Assembly (NCBI GenBank): GCA_002451215.1
Contig: DKBM01000119.1
Span: forward strand, 1 to 54,781
Direction: 5' to 3'
DNA length: 54,781 nt
DNA from: SM1-46 sp002451215
GTDB lineage: Bacteria; Pseudomonadota; Gammaproteobacteria; Acidiferrobacterales; Sulfurifustaceae
Of the stretch, positions 31,348-40,727 are shown piece after piece. Position numbers and translations under genes: made by a program. Below the pieces are notes generated by a model. It was given only the letters and a program-made list of their open reading frames with translations, did no database searches and was not told the origin of the DNA. Each line of letters opens with the position of its first letter. Position 1 is the first letter of the stretch.

Positions 31348-34218
31348 TTAGCGCATCTGCAACAGCGCCACCGGAAAGCGCGCCAAGAGGCCCGCGAGCG
31401 CGAACCCGCGTCGTTCCGGGGACCCGCCAATTTCATACGATTCACCGGTGAAAGTGTTCTCCGCCCGACTCCAGGGACCGGCCGGCAGGTCGATTTGTGT
31501 ATTACCCCAGGCGCTCTCGCCGAGCGGCAAGTCTTCGCCCTCACCACCGAGCCGGGTGTACCACCGGCCCGTGACCACCACCACCGCATCGCTGCCGTGG
31601 CGGCGCAGAAACGCACACACATGCTCGGCCCGTTCGCCGCTCACGGTCAGCGGCTCGTAGCTGCCCTCACGGAACAGCGGCTCAAGCTCGCGTCTTAACC
31701 CAAGCACCTCGCGCGTCACGAACAGCTTTGCACGTCCGTCTTCGAGATTGTTCAGCAGCAGCCGCACACGTGCGGCGCGTCCGTCCTGCTGCGCGTCAAC
31801 CGCCTCGATGCTCTCGAGCAGCGTTTGTCGGTGCAGGTAGTCGACCGGCCGGCGATTGTCCGGGTCGACCAGCGCAAACTCCCACAGCTCGCTGCCCTGA
31901 TAGATGTCGGGCACGCCCGGCGCGGTGAGCTTGAGCAACGTTTGCGTGAGACTGTTTAGCAGGCCGAAGCGCGAGACGCGCTGCTGGAACGGCTGGAAAT
32001 CAGCAAGAAAGCGGTTCCGCGAAGATTCGGCCAGTAGCGCCCGAATAAAGGCAACGAGCGCCGCCTCATACTCCCCGTTGATGTTGAGCCAACTGGTGTG
32101 GGTCTTTGCCTCCCGCACCGCCTTGAGCATGTAAGCCTCGACGCGTGCCGTGACAGCCGCAAGGTGGCGATCATCCTGACGCTCAAGCGGCCAGACACCC
32201 AATAACGTCTGGTACAGCAAATACTCGTCGTTGCCATCTGGTGCGAGGGCGCCGTCAACTGTCGTCTTGTGCGACCGATTCAGGCGTGTCCAGCGCGTGA
32301 CGCGGTCCCGCCAGCCCGTGGGAATCTCGGACAGTACGTCAAGGCGGGCACGCACATCTTCCGAGCGCTTGCTGTCGTGGGTCGAGGTGGCGAGCATTGC
32401 CTGCGGCCAGTGCGTGAGACGTTCGCGGTTGGCACGGTGGAACGCCTCCAGCGACACCGCAAACTGGCGCGGGTCGCAGCCCACCTCGTTCAGCGCCACG
32501 AACCGGTTATAGGCATAAAACGTGGTGTCCTCGAAACCCTTGGCCATGACCGGCGAGGTGTACTGTTGCAGTTTCATAACGAAGTCGACCGCGGCCTCGC
32601 GAAAGGCCGGCGGCCACTGCTCGATGTCGTCGAGCAACAGCACGCGCTGCAGGAAATCGAATACGCTGACGTCCACCGCCGGACTGCGCCGGCGCGCATC
32701 GGCGACGGCCTGGCGCACCCGCGCGCGGTCAGTGTCAGTGATGCCTTGCGCGGTAACATAGGTCCGGTACACCGGAAAGCAGGCGATTACGTCCATGAGC
32801 GCATCGCGCAACGCATGCAGCGTGTAATCGCGGGTATGTCGTTCGCCCTCCGAAACGCGATCGAGCGCATTGGAGAGCACCATGAGCTCGCCCGACATGA
32901 GCGTTCGCATGACAAGCTTCTTGCGCTCGAACAGCATGTCGGTGCAGGACGTAGTGGAACCGCGCAACCGGTCGTAAAGACGCGTCAATGGCGCCTCTGC
33001 CGCCGGATCGACGAGAACGCCGTTCGCCAGCTCGCCGAAGTCATAACCGGTGGTGCCATCAACCGGCCAGTCTCCCGGCAAGGCCTCCTGCAGCATGAGT
33101 ATCTTTTCGACCACCGTGTACAGCGTTGGATACGCGGCGCCCCGCGCAGCGACGGCTTCGCGAAGCATGCGAAAATACCCGGCCGGGTCGTACAGCCCGT
33201 CCGGGTGATCGATGCGCAACGCCTGCACCTTGCCGGCGGCAATCAGGTCCAGTACCAGTCGATGGGTGGCCGCGAACACCTCCGGCTGCTGCATGCGCAG
33301 CGCGGCCAGAGAATTCACGTCGAAGAAGCGCCGGTAATTAATCTCATCCGCCGCCACCCGCCAGTAGGCGACACGATAGGCCTGGTCCTCCAGAAGCGCA
33401 TGCAACAGGTCGAAGCTCGCGCCCTCCCCCGGCGTGCCATTCGCCGTAGCCAGGCTCGCCGCGATGCAATCCGCAATCGGTTCTGCTCCCTGCGCGAGTT
33501 CCGCGAGTCGCTGCTTGAGCGCATCCTTGTCGTGATTGCGCTGGGCACGGCGCTCTGGCGAAGCATCGTGGCGCGACGGCAGGCCGTCGAACAGCGACAC
33601 CAGGCCTCGGAAAGCAGCCGCGTCGGGGTGCTGCGGATCGAGCGAATCGAGCCGTACGCCTAGTACGCGTGGATAGGTCTTGGGATCAAGCGGGAAGCGA
33701 TGCTCATGATAGTGCACACTGAGCTCGCCACGTGCGGCGTTGAACGCGAGCTGCAACAATCCCTTTCCGAGCACCGTACCGTAGTGGTCCTCGAGTAGCG
33801 GCAACAGCACCTTGCCGGCCAGCTCGGGCTTGGCCGGTTGCCAGTCGATGTCGAAAAAGCCGGCGTAGTCGGAGGCCTGCCCGTTCTCCAGCACGTCGAG
33901 CCACCACGGGTTGTCATCGCCGCCGACGCCCATGTGGTTCGGCACGATGTCGAGCATCTGACCCATGCCATGCTCGGCCAGTACCGCGCAAAAATGATCG
34001 TAATCGGCTTCGCTGCCGAGTTCCGGATTCAGCGCACCGTGATCGACGATGTCATAGCCGTGCGGACTGCCAGCACGCGCCTTGAGAAAAGGTGAGCAAT
34101 AAACGTGGCTTACCCCCAATCGTGCAAGATACGGAACGATCTCGGCCGCCTGCGCGAAGGTAAAATCTCGATTGAGCTGAATCCGGTAAGTGGCGCGCGG
34201 AGTGCGCGGCACGCTCAT
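31348..34218 (-). CDS. treY: Malto-oligosyltrehalose synthase
   Basis: 956 residues from ATG 34216-34218, which overlaps the treZ stop by four bases (ATGA). TreY is a GH13 isomerase that turns the reducing-end alpha-1,4 glucose of maltodextrin into an alpha,alpha-1,1 unit. Visible are TYRIQLNRDFTF, LARLGVSHVYCSPFLKARAG, DIVPNHMGVGG, the nucleophile segment ALRIDHPDGLYDP, the acid/base VVEKIL and the TSTHDSKRSEDVRARL segment with the third acidic residue. The length is a little over the usual 750-850, with insertions in the middle. It works with TreZ to release trehalose from glycogen or starch. Confidence 0.93.
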   Translation of the reverse strand: MSVPRTPRATYRIQLNRDFTFAQAAEIVPYLARLGVSHVYCSPFLKARAGSPHGYDIVDHGALNPELGSEADYDHFCAVLAEHGMGQMLDIVPNHMGVGGDDNPWWLDVLENGQASDYAGFFDIDWQPAKPELAGKVLLPLLEDHYGTVLGKGLLQLAFNAARGELSVHYHEHRFPLDPKTYPRVLGVRLDSLDPQHPDAAAFRGLVSLFDGLPSRHDASPERRAQRNHDKDALKQRLAELAQGAEPIADCIAASLATANGTPGEGASFDLLHALLEDQAYRVAYWRVAADEINYRRFFDVNSLAALRMQQPEVFAATHRLVLDLIAAGKVQALRIDHPDGLYDPAGYFRMLREAVAARGAAYPTLYTVVEKILMLQEALPGDWPVDGTTGYDFGELANGVLVDPAAEAPLTRLYDRLRGSTTSCTDMLFERKKLVMRTLMSGELMVLSNALDRVSEGERHTRDYTLHALRDALMDVIACFPVYRTYVTAQGITDTDRARVRQAVADARRRSPAVDVSVFDFLQRVLLLDDIEQWPPAFREAAVDFVMKLQQYTSPVMAKGFEDTTFYAYNRFVALNEVGCDPRQFAVSLEAFHRANRERLTHWPQAMLATSTHDSKRSEDVRARLDVLSEIPTGWRDRVTRWTRLNRSHKTTVDGALAPDGNDEYLLYQTLLGVWPLERQDDRHLAAVTARVEAYMLKAVREAKTHTSWLNINGEYEAALVAFIRALLAESSRNRFLADFQPFQQRVSRFGLLNSLTQTLLKLTAPGVPDIYQGSELWEFALVDPDNRRPVDYLHRQTLLESIEAVDAQQDGRAARVRLLLNNLEDGRAKLFVTREVLGLRRELEPLFREGSYEPLTVSGERAEHVCAFLRRHGSDAVVVVTGRWYTRLGGEGEDLPLGESAWGNTQIDLPAGPWSRAENTFTGESYEIGGSPERRGFALAGLLARFPVALLQMR

Positions 34219-35847
34219 CGTGCCGCCCTCCGATACCAATAGACCGACCACGGGGGCAGGACCGCGCTTCTGGCGCTCACCGTCGCAAACAGCTGCTCGC
34301 CCTTCGGCATGTTCGCGCCCGACAACGGCGCGGCGCCAAGATTCGCCTGCAGAACGAGCGCGCTGCCATCGTTCAGTGACCAGCTCACCTGCAAACCCCG
34401 GTCGCCCATGACGCTGAAGACTGCCCGTCCGCCCGGCATGCCCGCCAGGCGCGGCACGATTTCGCGCTGTCGCAGGCCAAGTAGCTCGCGCACGTATCCG
34501 AGCCAGCTTTCGCTTTCCGCTGAGCCGGTATTGGACCAGTCGAGCGCGGCGGCGCCGAAGGTCGCGGGTTCGTTTGGATCGGGAATTCGTTGGCGCACCG
34601 CCGAATCCGAAAACGCCGGGAACCGGGCAAATTCCTCGCGCCGGCCGCGCGTGACGGCAGCGGCAAGATCTGGCCCGAAATCGCAGAAGAACGGAAACGG
34701 CACCCGCGTGCCCCACTCCTCTCCCATAAAGAGCAGTGGCGGCGACGGCGCAAGCAACAAAATGGCGTAAACCGCGCGCAGCGCCTCGGGACCCGCCAGC
34801 GTCGCGATGCGATCGCCAAACGCGCGGTTACCGATCTGGTCGTGATTCTGGAGGAACGACACAAACGCGGTCGGCGGCAGGTGTGCGCTCGGCTCACCGC
34901 GCGGCGCTCCATCGCGGTAACGCGATGCGTCGCCCTGATAGGCGAAGCCTTCGGCCAGACAACGACCGAGATGCCGCGCCGGCGCATCGGCGTAATCGGC
35001 GTAGTACCCCTCGTGCTCGCCGGTCAGCACTACGTGCAATGCGTGGTGAATGTCGTCGTTCCACTGCGCCACGTAGCGGTGCGCTTCCCCCCCGTCGCGC
35101 CTGAGGTAATGCGCTTCGTTGTGATCGTTCTCCAGCACGAGATGAATATGGCGCTGCTTTCCCGTTCCAGCCCGCACCACGTCCGCCAGCTCCTCGAGTA
35201 TGTCCGGCGCCGAATCATCGATAATCGCATGCACTGCATCGAAACGCAGGCCGTCGATGTGATATTCCTCGAGCCAGTAGAGCGCGTTGTGGATGAAGAA
35301 GTCACGCACGGTGCGGCTGCCCTCGCCGTCGAAATTGATGGCCGCGCCCCACGGCGTGTGATGGCGCTCGGTGAAGAACTGCCCGGCGTATACGTGCAGG
35401 TAGTTACCCTCNNAGCCCGGCGAGATAGTCGAGGCGACGCTGCACACCGGCGAACGTGCCTTCGGGAGTGAAGCTGCCTACGTGCAGCTCGTACAGAACG
35501 GTCTCCTCCCACGGCCGGCCGCGCCACGCGTCGTCCCGCCACTCGTAGGCCTCGGGTGCGATCAGCTCGCTCGGCCCGTGGACATCCTGTGGCTGAAAGC
35601 GGGATGCCGGGTCCGGGACTTTGAGTCCATCCGGTAGCCGAAAGCAGTAGCGACTGCCGATCGGCACCGAGTCATAGTCGAGCGCAAACCAGCCATCCGC
35701 TTCGGGCAACATGGCCTCGCGCCGCTCACCCGCATTGCCGAGCACGCACAGCTCGACCTGCGAGACACCCGGCGCCCACAGCCGGAAGCGCGCACCTCCA
35801 TCGGCGAGCGCCCGGGCACCAAAAGGCATTTCATGTGCGTATCTCAC
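34215..35847 (-). CDS. treZ: Malto-oligosyltrehalose trehalohydrolase (broken by a gap)
   Basis: The protein starts at GTG 35845-35847 with an N-terminal CBM48-like domain (RFRLWAPGVSQVELCVLG). It reaches VLYELHVGSFTPEGTFAG and LDYLAG, then hits nn at 35412-35413. It resumes in another frame at EGNYLHVYAGQFFTERHHTP. About 50-60 residues, normally carrying the LGVTAIELMP and YAP segments, are missing. Catalytic Asp in GLRFDAVHAI, Glu in LVLENDHNEA and the FLQNHDQIGNRA HD pair are intact. It hydrolyses the alpha-1,4 bond next to the trehalose unit made by TreY. Confidence 0.93.
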
Positions 35848-35872
35848 GGTCGCTATTCCGGAATCGTCGAAG

Positions 35873-36451
35873 TCAGCCGATCGAATAAATGACCAGGCTC
35901 GTCAGTGCTGCGATCAGCACCGCACGCAGCCCGGTCCATATCCATTGCGCGCGGCTTACGTGGCCGAGAAACGCGCCGAGCAGGAAGATTACCCCGAATG
36001 CAGTGGCAATGGCACCCAACAGAGGGTCGACAGTCAGTGCGTAGCGCGTGCTCGCGAGCCCCAGCGGCGCGATGATGACGAGCGATACCAGCAATGGCGA
36101 CAACCCATTGACCAGCGCGACCGCGAACGGCACGAGCCGAGCCGCCTCGCCATGGGCACTCTCATCGAGCCGCGACATCATGGCTTCTTCAAGCTCGCGC
36201 AGGGCTTTTTGCCGCTCGGCTGCCTCACTCAGATAGGCGCTGCTCACTCCGCTCACGCCGAGCGCGATCGCTGCGCCGAGGCAGGCGCTCACCGCCAGCT
36301 CCGGCCGCACGCCGCCACTGACATAGAAGCCGGTCAACATGCCAAGCATGGTGAGCGCGCCGTCGAAACCGTTTACGACGAAGTAGCGGCGCGCGATGCC
36401 GTGCGACTGTGTGATCGAAAGCAGGAAACCGATGCGCCGCATCCAGTTCAT
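35873..36451 (-). CDS. VIT1/CCC1-like membrane protein, possible Fe/Mn transporter
   Basis: 192 residues with about five transmembrane helices. The segment RRYFVVNGFDGALTMLGMLT resembles the start of VIT1/CCC1 iron/manganese transporters. The mid-loop AERQKALRELEEAMMSRLD is short compared with plant VIT1 metal-binding loops. Orientation and substrate are inferred. It lies 26 bp upstream of treZ and 37 bp downstream of the DUF211 gene, so a DUF211-VIT-treZ-treY operon is likely. Confidence 0.7.
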   Translation of the reverse strand: MNWMRRIGFLLSITQSHGIARRYFVVNGFDGALTMLGMLTGFYVSGGVRPELAVSACLGAAIALGVSGVSSAYLSEAAERQKALRELEEAMMSRLDESAHGEAARLVPFAVALVNGLSPLLVSLVIIAPLGLASTRYALTVDPLLGAIATAFGVIFLLGAFLGHVSRAQWIWTGLRAVLIAALTSLVIYSIG

Positions 36452-36488
36452 GGCTTGCGCCCCCCTGGCGCCGGAACGGCCTCAGCCA

Positions 36489-36773
36489 CTACGAACCTTT
36501 GGCGGGCGGCTCAGTGGGCGAACCGGAGACCTCGACGCCATCAACACTGTGGATTGTCCCGCCCATGCTGGCAATTGCCTCCTTGATCCCGTCGAACTCG
36601 ATCGCGTCTCCCTCCACGACGAGCTCGGCGCTCTCGGTCTTCTCATCCACTGCCGTGACCTTCAGGCTTACGCGGTAGTCCGCCCTGAGCGCGGCGATCG
36701 CCTGCGCGAGATCGAGTGCATTGGGATGGTGAGGCTTCAGTATGTCCAGCACTATACGCTTCACGGCGGGCAT
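36489..36773 (-). CDS. DUF211 family protein
   Basis: 94 residues behind AAAAGGGGACGACTG. VKRIVLDILKPHHPNALDLA and the closing IEFDGIKEAIASMGGTIHSV are the DUF211 signature, best known from archaea and scattered bacteria. It has a ferredoxin-like fold; members have been suggested to bind metals or small ligands but have no settled function. An Fnr-like box lies 77 bp upstream. Confidence 0.88.
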   Translation of the reverse strand: MPAVKRIVLDILKPHHPNALDLAQAIAALRADYRVSLKVTAVDEKTESAELVVEGDAIEFDGIKEAIASMGGTIHSVDGVEVSGSPTEPPAKGS

Positions 36774-36850
36774 GACAGTCGTCCCCTTTTAATCGGCAGG
36801 CCGCCATCGGCCCCTCTCTCCGGAGTGTACCGGGAGGGCATCGGCACGTC

Positions 36851-36864
36851 TTGATTTCTGTCAA
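36851..36864 (-). promoter_or_regulatory. Fnr/Anr-type box (one mismatch)
   Basis: TTGATTTCTGTCAA matches TTGAT-N4-ATCAA with one change. It lies upstream of DUF211 and just past the tal stop, heading the DUF211-VIT-treZ-treY run. Confidence 0.55.
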
Positions 36865-36885
36865 ACCGCTGCGGGCCCGGTGGCA

Positions 36886-37977
36886 CTAGCCGGCAAACCG
36901 GCGTGTCGCGGTGTTGCACTTGTCGTGCAAGGCTGCCAGCGTGTCGTCGTACGATTTGGCAAACTTTGCCACGCCATCGCGCTCGAGCGCATCGGTCACC
37001 GCGACCAGGTCAATGCCAAGCTCCTGCAGGGCAAGGAGGTCGTGTTGCGCGCGTTCTACGTCCTCAGTGAGCGAATTGCGCAGCTCCCCGTGATGCAGGA
37101 AGGCGTCGAGCGTGTTGCGCGGCAAGGTCGTGACCGTATTGCGACCGATGAGCGCCTCGACATACTTCACGTCCGAATAGCCCTTGTCCTTCGTACCGGT
37201 ACTGGCCCAGAGCGGGCGCTGTACGTGTGCGCCCCCCGCAAGCGACTCTGAGAACATGTTCAGGAAGCGCTGATACACAAGCCTGGCGCTGGCGATGGCA
37301 CTGCGCCCACGCAGCGCATCGGCCGCCGGCGTCTTGATCGCGTCCAGTTGCTTGTCCACCGCTGTGTCCATGCGACTCACGAACACTGAAGCGACCGACG
37401 CCACCTCGGCGGGCCGCTCGCAACGCTCGGTTCCACGCAAGTAGGCCCGCACGACGGCCTCGTAGCGGGCAATCGAGAACAGCAGTGTCGCGTTCACATT
37501 GATGCCCTCGGCAATTAGCGCCTCGATCGCCGGAATTCCCGCGGCCGTGGCCGGCACCTTGATCATCAGGTTCGGCCGATGCACAGTCTTCCACAGGTGG
37601 CGCGCCGCCTGCACCGTCGCGACCGTGTCATTGGCAAGATGCGGCGAGACCTCGAGACTTACGTATCCATCATGCCCCTTGCTTGCCTCATGCACCGCAC
37701 TCAACTGGTCCGCGGCTACCTGCACATCCTGTACGGTAAGCCATTCGTAGAGCTGGGCGGGCTCAATGTTCGGATCCGCCTGCAGCAGATCGCGAATGGC
37801 GTCGTCGTAGGCCTCACTGGTAGCGATTGCCTCGTGAAAGATCGTGGGGTTTGTCGTCACGCCCTGGACACCGACTTCAACAAGTCGGCGCAGCCCGTCA
37901 TCAGCAAGCAGGCGGCGATCGAGATAGTCCAGCCACACCGATTGACCGCGGGAACGCAAGTCCTGTAGCGACGCCAT
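36886..37977 (-). CDS. tal: Transaldolase
   Basis: 363 residues; the ATG at 37977 is favoured by GGAGGCAAGAAT. TTNPTIFHEAI at the start, the Schiff-base lysine in NLMIKVPATAAG and the VASVFVSRMDTAVDKQLD and RPLWASTGTKDKGYSDVKYV segments identify the long (TalB/TAL-type IV) form. It exchanges dihydroxyacetone units between sugar phosphates. With phosphoketolase nearby it would supply fructose-6-phosphate/xylulose-5-phosphate balance for that shunt. Confidence 0.93.
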   Translation of the reverse strand: MASLQDLRSRGQSVWLDYLDRRLLADDGLRRLVEVGVQGVTTNPTIFHEAIATSEAYDDAIRDLLQADPNIEPAQLYEWLTVQDVQVAADQLSAVHEASKGHDGYVSLEVSPHLANDTVATVQAARHLWKTVHRPNLMIKVPATAAGIPAIEALIAEGINVNATLLFSIARYEAVVRAYLRGTERCERPAEVASVASVFVSRMDTAVDKQLDAIKTPAADALRGRSAIASARLVYQRFLNMFSESLAGGAHVQRPLWASTGTKDKGYSDVKYVEALIGRNTVTTLPRNTLDAFLHHGELRNSLTEDVERAQHDLLALQELGIDLVAVTDALERDGVAKFAKSYDDTLAALHDKCNTATRRFAG

Positions 37978-38054
37978 TATTCTTGCCTCCATCACATGAC
38001 CGCATGCATTTCACCGGTCCGGCTGCAGGATTCCCCGGATACCGGTACCGACCC

Positions 38055-39335
38055 CTAACCCTTGCGGGCTTCTTGTTCCGTCAGGGCACCAGCGCTTAGT
38101 GCCGACAACCGGTGATGATTGGCCGCAAACTGCGGCTCGAACGCACTGAACAAATCGATATACTGCTCCATCTTGCGTGTCAGCAGGAACCGCTCGCGTA
38201 CCGTCTCATAGGCCCGACTCCCCAGCTCGTCGCGGAGTTTGCGATCCCGAATTAGTTGCACAATCCGATCCGCCGCCTCTTGCACAGACCCTACGAGAAA
38301 TCCGTTCACACCATCTTCAATCTGGTGTTTGAGCCCGCCGCAACGCCCCGCGATAACCGGCGCGTGCTTCCACATCGCCTCGGTCGCCGTCAGGCCAAAT
38401 CCCTCGCGGATGGATTTCTGCAGGATCACGGTCGCATGGCGCTGCAAGGCATTGACGAGGGCGCTGTCCTCCACGGTCAGAATCTGAATGCGGTCCTCCT
38501 TGCGCTTGAGGAGCGACTCAAACACCTCCTGTCCCTCCGGATCATCCGTGGCGACATTACCCAACAGGACCAGTGTTGCATCGACCTTTTGGCGTGCAAT
38601 CTCAAACGCCTCGATCACGCCCTGCGGATCCTTCCACCGATCGAAGCGCGATACCTGCGCGACAATCGGCAGGTCATCGGGAATTCCGTAGTGCGCGAGC
38701 CGGTCTTTGACCTCCGCGTCGCTCAGATCGGTATTCTTGAGCGAGAATGGATCAATCGCCGGCATGATGAACGCCTGGGGAGGAACCAGTTCCCGCCCGT
38801 ATTCGGGCAGTGAGAAGATCACCGCATCGTATTGATCCACGAAGCCGCGCAGGTACTCCCATACTTCCTGATTGGGTCGCGACAGGTCTACGTGGCAGCG
38901 CCATATCCAGGGACAGGTTCGTCTTTCGTGGGCTATGAGCGGCAATGGCTGCGGATCATGTACGACAACAATGTCCGCATCGAAGTCCATACGCACCGCA
39001 TTTTGCATGATGACTTCTTCATAGATCTCCTTCTTGAGATCCGTGAGATTCATTTCCGCTCCCTGCAGGGCATTGTGAATCTTCTTCGTGACGCTGAAGA
39101 AGTCCGGGCTACCTTGAATGAGCCGCCAGTCCGCGCGAATACCCAGACTGTGCGCCAACAGCGTGAACGAGGAGAGCATTTCCGCGACGCCCCCGCCGTA
39201 GAAGGTGGAGCTCACGTGCACCACGCGCATGCCGCGCAGCTTTTGCGCATTGCGCTCGATGCGCTCTACGGCCTCATCGCCAATCAGCTGCGCATAGTCG
39301 TCGATGTCCACCATCCAGGAATACTTCTTCATCAA
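38055..39335 (-). CDS. treT: GT4 trehalose synthase (TreT-like)
   Basis: 426 residues. GMRVVHVSSTFYGGGVAEML is the N-terminal Rossmann segment. The donor-binding motif is IREGFGLTATEAMWKHAPVI, and VAQVSRFDRWKDPQGVIEAF is typical GT4. Overall wording (WRLIQGSPDFFSVTKKIHNA; WIWRCHVDLSRPNQEVWEYL) matches archaeal-type TreT, which makes trehalose from ADP- or UDP-glucose and glucose. GlgC, which makes ADP-glucose, is in the same island. It is a third trehalose route beside TreYZ and TreS. Confidence 0.88.
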   Translation of the reverse strand: MMKKYSWMVDIDDYAQLIGDEAVERIERNAQKLRGMRVVHVSSTFYGGGVAEMLSSFTLLAHSLGIRADWRLIQGSPDFFSVTKKIHNALQGAEMNLTDLKKEIYEEVIMQNAVRMDFDADIVVVHDPQPLPLIAHERRTCPWIWRCHVDLSRPNQEVWEYLRGFVDQYDAVIFSLPEYGRELVPPQAFIMPAIDPFSLKNTDLSDAEVKDRLAHYGIPDDLPIVAQVSRFDRWKDPQGVIEAFEIARQKVDATLVLLGNVATDDPEGQEVFESLLKRKEDRIQILTVEDSALVNALQRHATVILQKSIREGFGLTATEAMWKHAPVIAGRCGGLKHQIEDGVNGFLVGSVQEAADRIVQLIRDRKLRDELGSRAYETVRERFLLTRKMEQYIDLFSAFEPQFAANHHRLSALSAGALTEQEARKG

Positions 39336-39366
39336 TTACCTCCCTCCCGCAGTCCGCGTCAACCCT

Positions 39367-39723
39367 TCACTTCCCGGCCACCGTACCCTGCCATGGCCAA
39401 CGGCCCTCGATCTCAAGCGTCAGCGTCATGGTCAGGAACGCGCGAATCAGGACGATAACGGCGAGCACCACGACGCTCTCGAACGTCGGCGAGACCGTCA
39501 CTGTCCGGATGATGTCACCGGCGATCAGAAATTCCAGGCCCAGCACAATCGCGCGGCCGACGTCGCGACGCAGCTCCTGGTAAGCGACGAGTCTTTCCAG
39601 GTGTCGCAAGCGGCGCACGAACCACGCACCCGACAACATGCATCCGATCACGATCGTCGCCACTCCCACAGCCTCAATGACATAGCCAGCCAGCGCGAAC
39701 CATTGTTTGATGTCGTTCAGCAT
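39367..39723 (-). CDS. DUF1622 membrane protein
   Basis: 118 residues, three transmembrane helices. YVIEAVGVATIVIGCMLSG and RRDVGRAIVLGLEFLIAGDI match the DUF1622 family. The function is unknown. It sits between galT (12 bp upstream) and treT (31 bp downstream) on the same strand, so it is likely part of the ackA-xfp operon. Confidence 0.85.
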   Translation of the reverse strand: MLNDIKQWFALAGYVIEAVGVATIVIGCMLSGAWFVRRLRHLERLVAYQELRRDVGRAIVLGLEFLIAGDIIRTVTVSPTFESVVVLAVIVLIRAFLTMTLTLEIEGRWPWQGTVAGK

Positions 39724-39735
39724 GGCAGTCTCCTC

Positions 39736-40725
39736 TCAAAGGCCGGCGCGCAGCTCCGTCGCAACCGCTTCCGGGGTCTGGATGTTGATGACGATGCGTG
39801 AACCGAGCTCGAAACCCGCCGGGGTGGTGAGGCGCGGAACAATCTCGATGAACCAGTGGTTGGCGTGACGGTGCACCTCGTCGAGCGGTGGTGTGACCAC
39901 GACCAGATTGTAATGCGGATCGCCCAGCCGGCGTCGCAATGCCCCGAGCACCGCGCGCAGATGCGGCGCGAGGTCGTCGAGCGCCGCTGCGTCGGCTTCA
40001 AGAAAGCTCGGGCAGTGCTCGCGCGGCACGATCTGGAGGTGCCAAGGTACACGCGACGCGAAGGGCGCGAGCGTCACGAATTGCTTGCTGGCATACACAA
40101 TCCGCTGACCAGCCTCCAACTCCCTTTCGAGCACGTGACACAACCCGCACTTCCCAGTCGCGTCAAAAAACCCGATTTCCTCTGCCAGTCGCCAGCGCGT
40201 CTCGGGTGCCACCACCGGCGTGGCAACTATCTGCGCATGCGGGTGAGCAAGGCTGGTGCCGGCACGCCGGCCGTGATTGCGAAACAGCACGACCTGGCGC
40301 ACACGTCCGTCCACGCGGGCGAGCGCCCGGTAGCGCCGCACATACATCTCAAGCACGGCCCGCACCTGACTCACCGGCATGGTGCCGAGCCCGCTGTCAT
40401 GGTCGGGCGTCTCGACAATTACCTCGTGGTGCCCATAGCCGGGCATCACGCGCCAGCCCGCTTCCACCTGTCGCTGGCCGACATCGCCCGCCGTGCCGCC
40501 TAGCGCCGGATAGCGGTTCGGCACTGCGCGTACCGACCATCGCCCGGATTCGTCAGACATCACATCCACTGCCGACGGTGTGAGATCCTCGTTTCCGGGG
40601 CAAAACGGACAGCGCTCGCCTCCCGCCTCCTCGTCTCCGGGGCGCCGGGCCCGTTCCGGGTTGATGATCACCCAGTCGCGGGTCACGGGATCCTGGCGCA
40701 GTTCGGCCACGTTCACCTCGCCGGT
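39736..40725 (-). CDS. galT: Galactose-1-phosphate uridylyltransferase (5' end lost in gap)
   Basis: The sequence after the nn gap begins TGEVNVAELRQDPVTRDWVI, so the true ATG is just inside or beside the gap. CPFCPG is the first zinc-site motif. LAHPHAQIVATP holds the catalytic HPH histidine, and GKCGLCHVLERE a second zinc pair. HWFIEIVPRLTTPAGFELGS closes the HIT-like fold. It swaps UMP between UDP-glucose and galactose-1-phosphate. No galK, galE or galM lies near, so it may work on another sugar phosphate. It directly follows phosphoketolase. Confidence 0.9.
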   Translation of the reverse strand, partial: TGEVNVAELRQDPVTRDWVIINPERARRPGDEEAGGERCPFCPGNEDLTPSAVDVMSDESGRWSVRAVPNRYPALGGTAGDVGQRQVEAGWRVMPGYGHHEVIVETPDHDSGLGTMPVSQVRAVLEMYVRRYRALARVDGRVRQVVLFRNHGRRAGTSLAHPHAQIVATPVVAPETRWRLAEEIGFFDATGKCGLCHVLERELEAGQRIVYASKQFVTLAPFASRVPWHLQIVPREHCPSFLEADAAALDDLAPHLRAVLGALRRRLGDPHYNLVVVTPPLDEVHRHANHWFIEIVPRLTTPAGFELGSRIVINIQTPEAVATELRAGL

Positions 40726-40727
40726 NN

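Noticed and set aside
32269..33663. 464-codon plus-strand open frame opposite treY
   Set aside because: Antisense shadow; no ribosome site or domain.
36886..37995. Longer transaldolase start at 37995
   Set aside because: The ATG at 37977 has a well-placed GGAGG, while the upstream codons overlap it.
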